Shown here: positions 62,019 to 64,000 of the stretch, in pieces
Position numbering within the stretch: position 1 is the stretch's first letter
Layout of the letters: each line of letters begins with the position of its first letter
Assembly: GCA_052118425.1 (NCBI GenBank)
Contig: JBQKHF010000016.1
Source of the DNA: Roseburia_C sp900315735
GTDB taxonomy: Bacteria; Bacillota; Clostridia; Lachnospirales; Lachnospiraceae
Length of the DNA: 64,000 nucleotides
Direction: 5' to 3' (one strand)
Translations under genes and position numbers: made by a program
The notes under the pieces: generated by a model
What the model saw: the letters and a program-made list of their open reading frames with translations, nothing else
Told to the model about the DNA's origin: nothing
Databases searched by the model: none

Positions 62019-63325
62019 AATCATATGATTTAGTAATCGTTGGCGGCGGTCCTGCAGGACTTGCAGCCGCTGTATCCGCAAAAGAAAATGGAATAAATGA
62101 TATTCTGATTATTGAACGTGACAAAGAGCTTGGTGGCATTTTAAACCAGTGTATCCACAACGGGTTCGGACTTCATACCTTTAAGGAAGAACTGACCGGA
62201 CCGGAATACGCTTCCCGCTTTATCGAAAAAGTGCTCGCCCTTGGTATCTCCTATAAATTAAATACCATGGTAATGGACATCTCCCCTGAGAAAAAAGTGA
62301 CTGCCATGAACCGTGAAGATGGCATGTTTGAGATTCAGGCAAAAGCAATTATTCTTGCCATGGGCTGCAGGGAGCGAAGCCGTGGTGCCCTTAATATTCC
62401 TGGCTATCGTCCGGCAGGTATCTACTCCGCCGGAACGGCACAGCGTCTTGTCAATATGGAAGGCTATATGCCAGGCAGGGAAGTCGTTATCTTAGGCTCC
62501 GGTGATATCGGGCTGATTATGGCACGCCGCATGACCTTAGAGGGTGCCAAAGTAAAAGTCGTAGCAGAACTGATGCCTTATTCCGGCGGTCTCAAACGTA
62601 ATATTGTACAATGTCTGAATGACTTTGATATTCCTTTGAAATTAAGCCACACCGTTATTGATATTGAAGGAAAAGAGCGTGTCACCGGTGTTACCATTGC
62701 AGAAGTCGGCTCCGATGGAAAGCCGATTGCCGGCACAGAAGAATATTATTCCTGTGATACGCTCCTCTTATCCTGTGGTCTGATTCCGGAAAATGAATTA
62801 AGCCGCAGTGCCGGTGTTACCCTAAATCCGGTTACCTCCGGTCCTGTTGTAAATGACAGCTTAGAAACCAGTATTTCCGGCGTTTTCGCCTGTGGAAATG
62901 TTCTCCATGTCCATGACCTGGTGGATTATGTTTCCGAAGAAGCCGGGATTGCCGGAGCGAATGCAGCACACTATATTTTATCCGGTAAAACTGCCGATAC
63001 CCATGATGTCTGTGACCATTCCGATGCATCGGTATCCGAATGTGGCCAGCCTTCTGTTGAAATCATTCCAACCGGCGGTGTCCGCTATACCGTTCCAAAA
63101 TACATCCGGCCGGATGCCATGGCAGACAAAGTTACTGTCCGGTTCCGTGTGGGACAGATTTATAAAAACTGTGGAATTGCCACTTACTTTGGCAAAGAGC
63201 GTATCAGTTTCCGGAAACGTCCGGTTATGGCTCCGGGCGAAATGGAATCCGTTGTCCTTACCAAAGAACAGCTTACCAACTGCCCTGATTTAGAGCAGAT
63301 TACCATTTGTATAGAGGAGGCATAA
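62015..63325 (+). CDS. FAD/NAD(P)-dependent oxidoreductase (glpB-like operon partner)
   Basis: A 436-aa pyridine-nucleotide-type flavoprotein: FAD motif GGGPAGLAAA near residue 9, NAD motif GSGDIGLIMARR near 164, and GVFACGNVLHVHDLVDYV near 290. A Cys-poor core with a C-terminal beta-rich region. It stands where GlpB would and probably passes electrons from the GlpA-like subunit to NAD or another acceptor. Overlap of 4 bases with both translation units; the DUF1667 gene follows after 4 bases. Confidence 0.88.
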   Translation: MKSYDLVIVGGGPAGLAAAVSAKENGINDILIIERDKELGGILNQCIHNGFGLHTFKEELTGPEYASRFIEKVLALGISYKLNTMVMDISPEKKVTAMNREDGMFEIQAKAIILAMGCRERSRGALNIPGYRPAGIYSAGTAQRLVNMEGYMPGREVVILGSGDIGLIMARRMTLEGAKVKVVAELMPYSGGLKRNIVQCLNDFDIPLKLSHTVIDIEGKERVTGVTIAEVGSDGKPIAGTEEYYSCDTLLLSCGLIPENELSRSAGVTLNPVTSGPVVNDSLETSISGVFACGNVLHVHDLVDYVSEEAGIAGANAAHYILSGKTADTHDVCDHSDASVSECGQPSVEIIPTGGVRYTVPKYIRPDAMADKVTVRFRVGQIYKNCGIATYFGKERISFRKRPVMAPGEMESVVLTKEQLTNCPDLEQITICIEEA

Positions 63326-63329
63326 GAGA

Positions 63330-63698
63330 ATGGAAAAACGTGAATTAACCTGTATCGGCTGCCCTTTAGGCTGCTCCATTACCGTAACCATGGAAAATGC
63401 AGAAATACTTGACGTTACCGGCAACACCTGCAAACGTGGCGATGCTTATGCCCGTAAAGAAGTTACCCATCCAACCAGAATCGTAACTTCTACTGTCCGG
63501 GTATCCGGTGGCACGATTCCGATGGTATCCTGCAAAACCAAAGAGGATATTCCAAAAGAAAAGATTTTTGCAATTATCGATGCTCTCCGGGGCGTCACTG
63601 TTCCTGCACCGGTCTCTATCGGAGATATTCTCCTTCAGAACGTTGCAGGCACCGGCGTGGACATCGTTGCCACGAAAAATGTTCCTGCAAAATTATAA
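63330..63698 (+). CDS. DUF1667 domain protein
   Basis: A 122-aa protein with four Cys near its start (CIGCPLGCSI and NTCKRGDAYARKEV), a likely iron-sulfur or zinc site, and the DUF1667 pattern PVSIGDILLQNVAGTGVDIVAT at its end. It always accompanies GlpA/FAD-oxidoreductase pairs and is presumed to be the third, electron-transferring subunit. Start ATG behind GAGGAGG. Last gene of the operon. Confidence 0.9.
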   Translation: MEKRELTCIGCPLGCSITVTMENAEILDVTGNTCKRGDAYARKEVTHPTRIVTSTVRVSGGTIPMVSCKTKEDIPKEKIFAIIDALRGVTVPAPVSIGDILLQNVAGTGVDIVATKNVPAKL

Positions 63699-63764
63699 TC
63701 TCATTGTTATCAAATGATTCACATCATTCTGATAAATATTTATTCCAGGGGAATAACTGTTTTG

Positions 63765-63818
63765 GTGCGCCAGTATCTGATTGAGGGGTCGGATGCTGGC
63801 GTACTTATTTTTGCATTC
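63765..63818 (+). terminator. terminator of the glycerol-3-phosphate operon
   Basis: GTGCGCCAGTATC pairs with GGATGCTGGCGTAC (two wobble pairs), then TTATTTTTG. Confidence 0.7.
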
Positions 63819-63931
63819 GTTCCGTATGTTCATAAATTTCCGCAAATTTATATCTTTTTAGGCAATGCCAAAAAACATATTTATCATATGGTAGCGTAAA
63901 ATTTTGGTCGGAAAATTAAATAGAGTATAAA

Positions 63932-64000
63932 AAAGAACATCCAACTTTGTGATAAAGTATATGTTGACCAAAACAATACAAACAAAGGAGGATGTTCTTT
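63932..64000 (+). mobile_element. possible start of an insertion sequence
   Basis: AAAGAACATCC and GGATGTTCTTT are an 11-bp inverted repeat; the second arm overlaps AAAGGAGG with an ATG directly after, so a ribosome site is buried in a hairpin, a habit of transposase genes. A TTGACC hexamer lies between. The window ends before any coding sequence, so this is tentative. Confidence 0.3.

Larger units (their letters stand above)
63699..64000. other. intergenic region at the right edge
   Basis: 302 bases with a terminator for the glycerol-3-phosphate operon (63765-63812) and an 11-bp inverted repeat at the edge. The 61-codon ORF at 63714-63899 has no ribosome site and is not called. Confidence 0.6.

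Noticed and set aside
63714..63899. 61-codon ORF
   Set aside because: No ribosome site, crosses the operon terminator, and has no recognisable content.

Overview
The window looks like chromosomal DNA of a gut-type member of the Lachnospiraceae (Clostridia, Firmicutes), something like Blautia, Dorea or Mediterraneibacter. The reasons are moderate-to-low GC, strong GGAGG ribosome sites, sigma-A promoters, and Gram-positive genes: hprK with an HPr/Crh-type partner, whiA-rapZ, type III glutamine synthetase, NlpC/P60 with SH3 repeats, YitT, YjfB and CvfB. The assignment is inference; no rRNA is present. Almost all genes from 1 to 57 kb lie on the minus strand, except yjfB and the PBP1A gene. No CRISPR array, prophage or complete insertion sequence was seen.

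Layout. 0-3.3 kb: glpK, homoserine dehydrogenase and an ACT-domain protein. 3.5-8.7 kb: prfB (read through a +1 frameshift) followed by four envelope genes resembling the Bacillus YdjG/YdjH/YdjI module plus a Tim44-like zinc-ribbon protein. 8.8-16.7 kb: ftsE-ftsX-M23 hydrolase-ctpA-small membrane protein-alkD, with a PucR-type regulator, a YitT protein and a WecG/TagA glycosyltransferase upstream. 16.7-17.3 kb: AT-rich, gene-free, with a cluster of DnaA boxes. 17.3-27 kb: an aldo/keto reductase, then a lactose/galactoside locus (two-subunit lacL/lacM beta-galactosidase, two ABC permeases, binding protein, membrane-bound AraC-type regulator). In the sequence as given, the binding protein and the regulator each carry one single-base frameshift. 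27-32.9 kb: NlpC/P60 hydrolase with a WalR-like box, trxB, yjfB, ridA, cvfB, acyl-ACP thioesterase, tRNA-Gln(CUG) and a YigZ protein. 33-35.8 kb: PBP1A on the plus strand. 36-40.1 kb: glnA (type III), glnB and amtB, a nitrogen-assimilation set. 40.4-44.3 kb: a double-AAA CbxX-type ATPase fused to a beta-helix, and an orphan PBECR4-like protein. Each of these two genes is preceded by its own promoter and then a terminator. 44.5-57 kb: fba, then a long run ftsH-uvrC-MCP-hprK-M18 peptidase-murB-rapZ-whiA-Crh-like HPr-lipid kinase. 57.2-60.3 kb: pyrG, a YvyF-like protein and a WYL regulator that seems to be transcribed leaderless. 60.5-63.7 kb: a three-gene glycerol-3-phosphate oxidation operon behind a leader terminator. 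The last 100 bases look like the start of an insertion sequence.

How parts work together: FtsEX with the M23 hydrolase, and the WalR-boxed NlpC/P60, point to peptidoglycan remodelling. PII and AmtB sit with glutamine synthetase for nitrogen control. HprK and a His15-less, Ser46-containing HPr share one run of genes with rapZ and whiA, linking carbon status to envelope and division functions. Two families of short hairpin-rich repeats sit directly after gene ends or terminators. The most unusual items are the PBECR4 and CbxX loci with their attenuator-like leaders, the Tim44/SPFH/TPM module tied to prfB, the DnaA-box cluster, and the doubly frameshifted galactoside locus.
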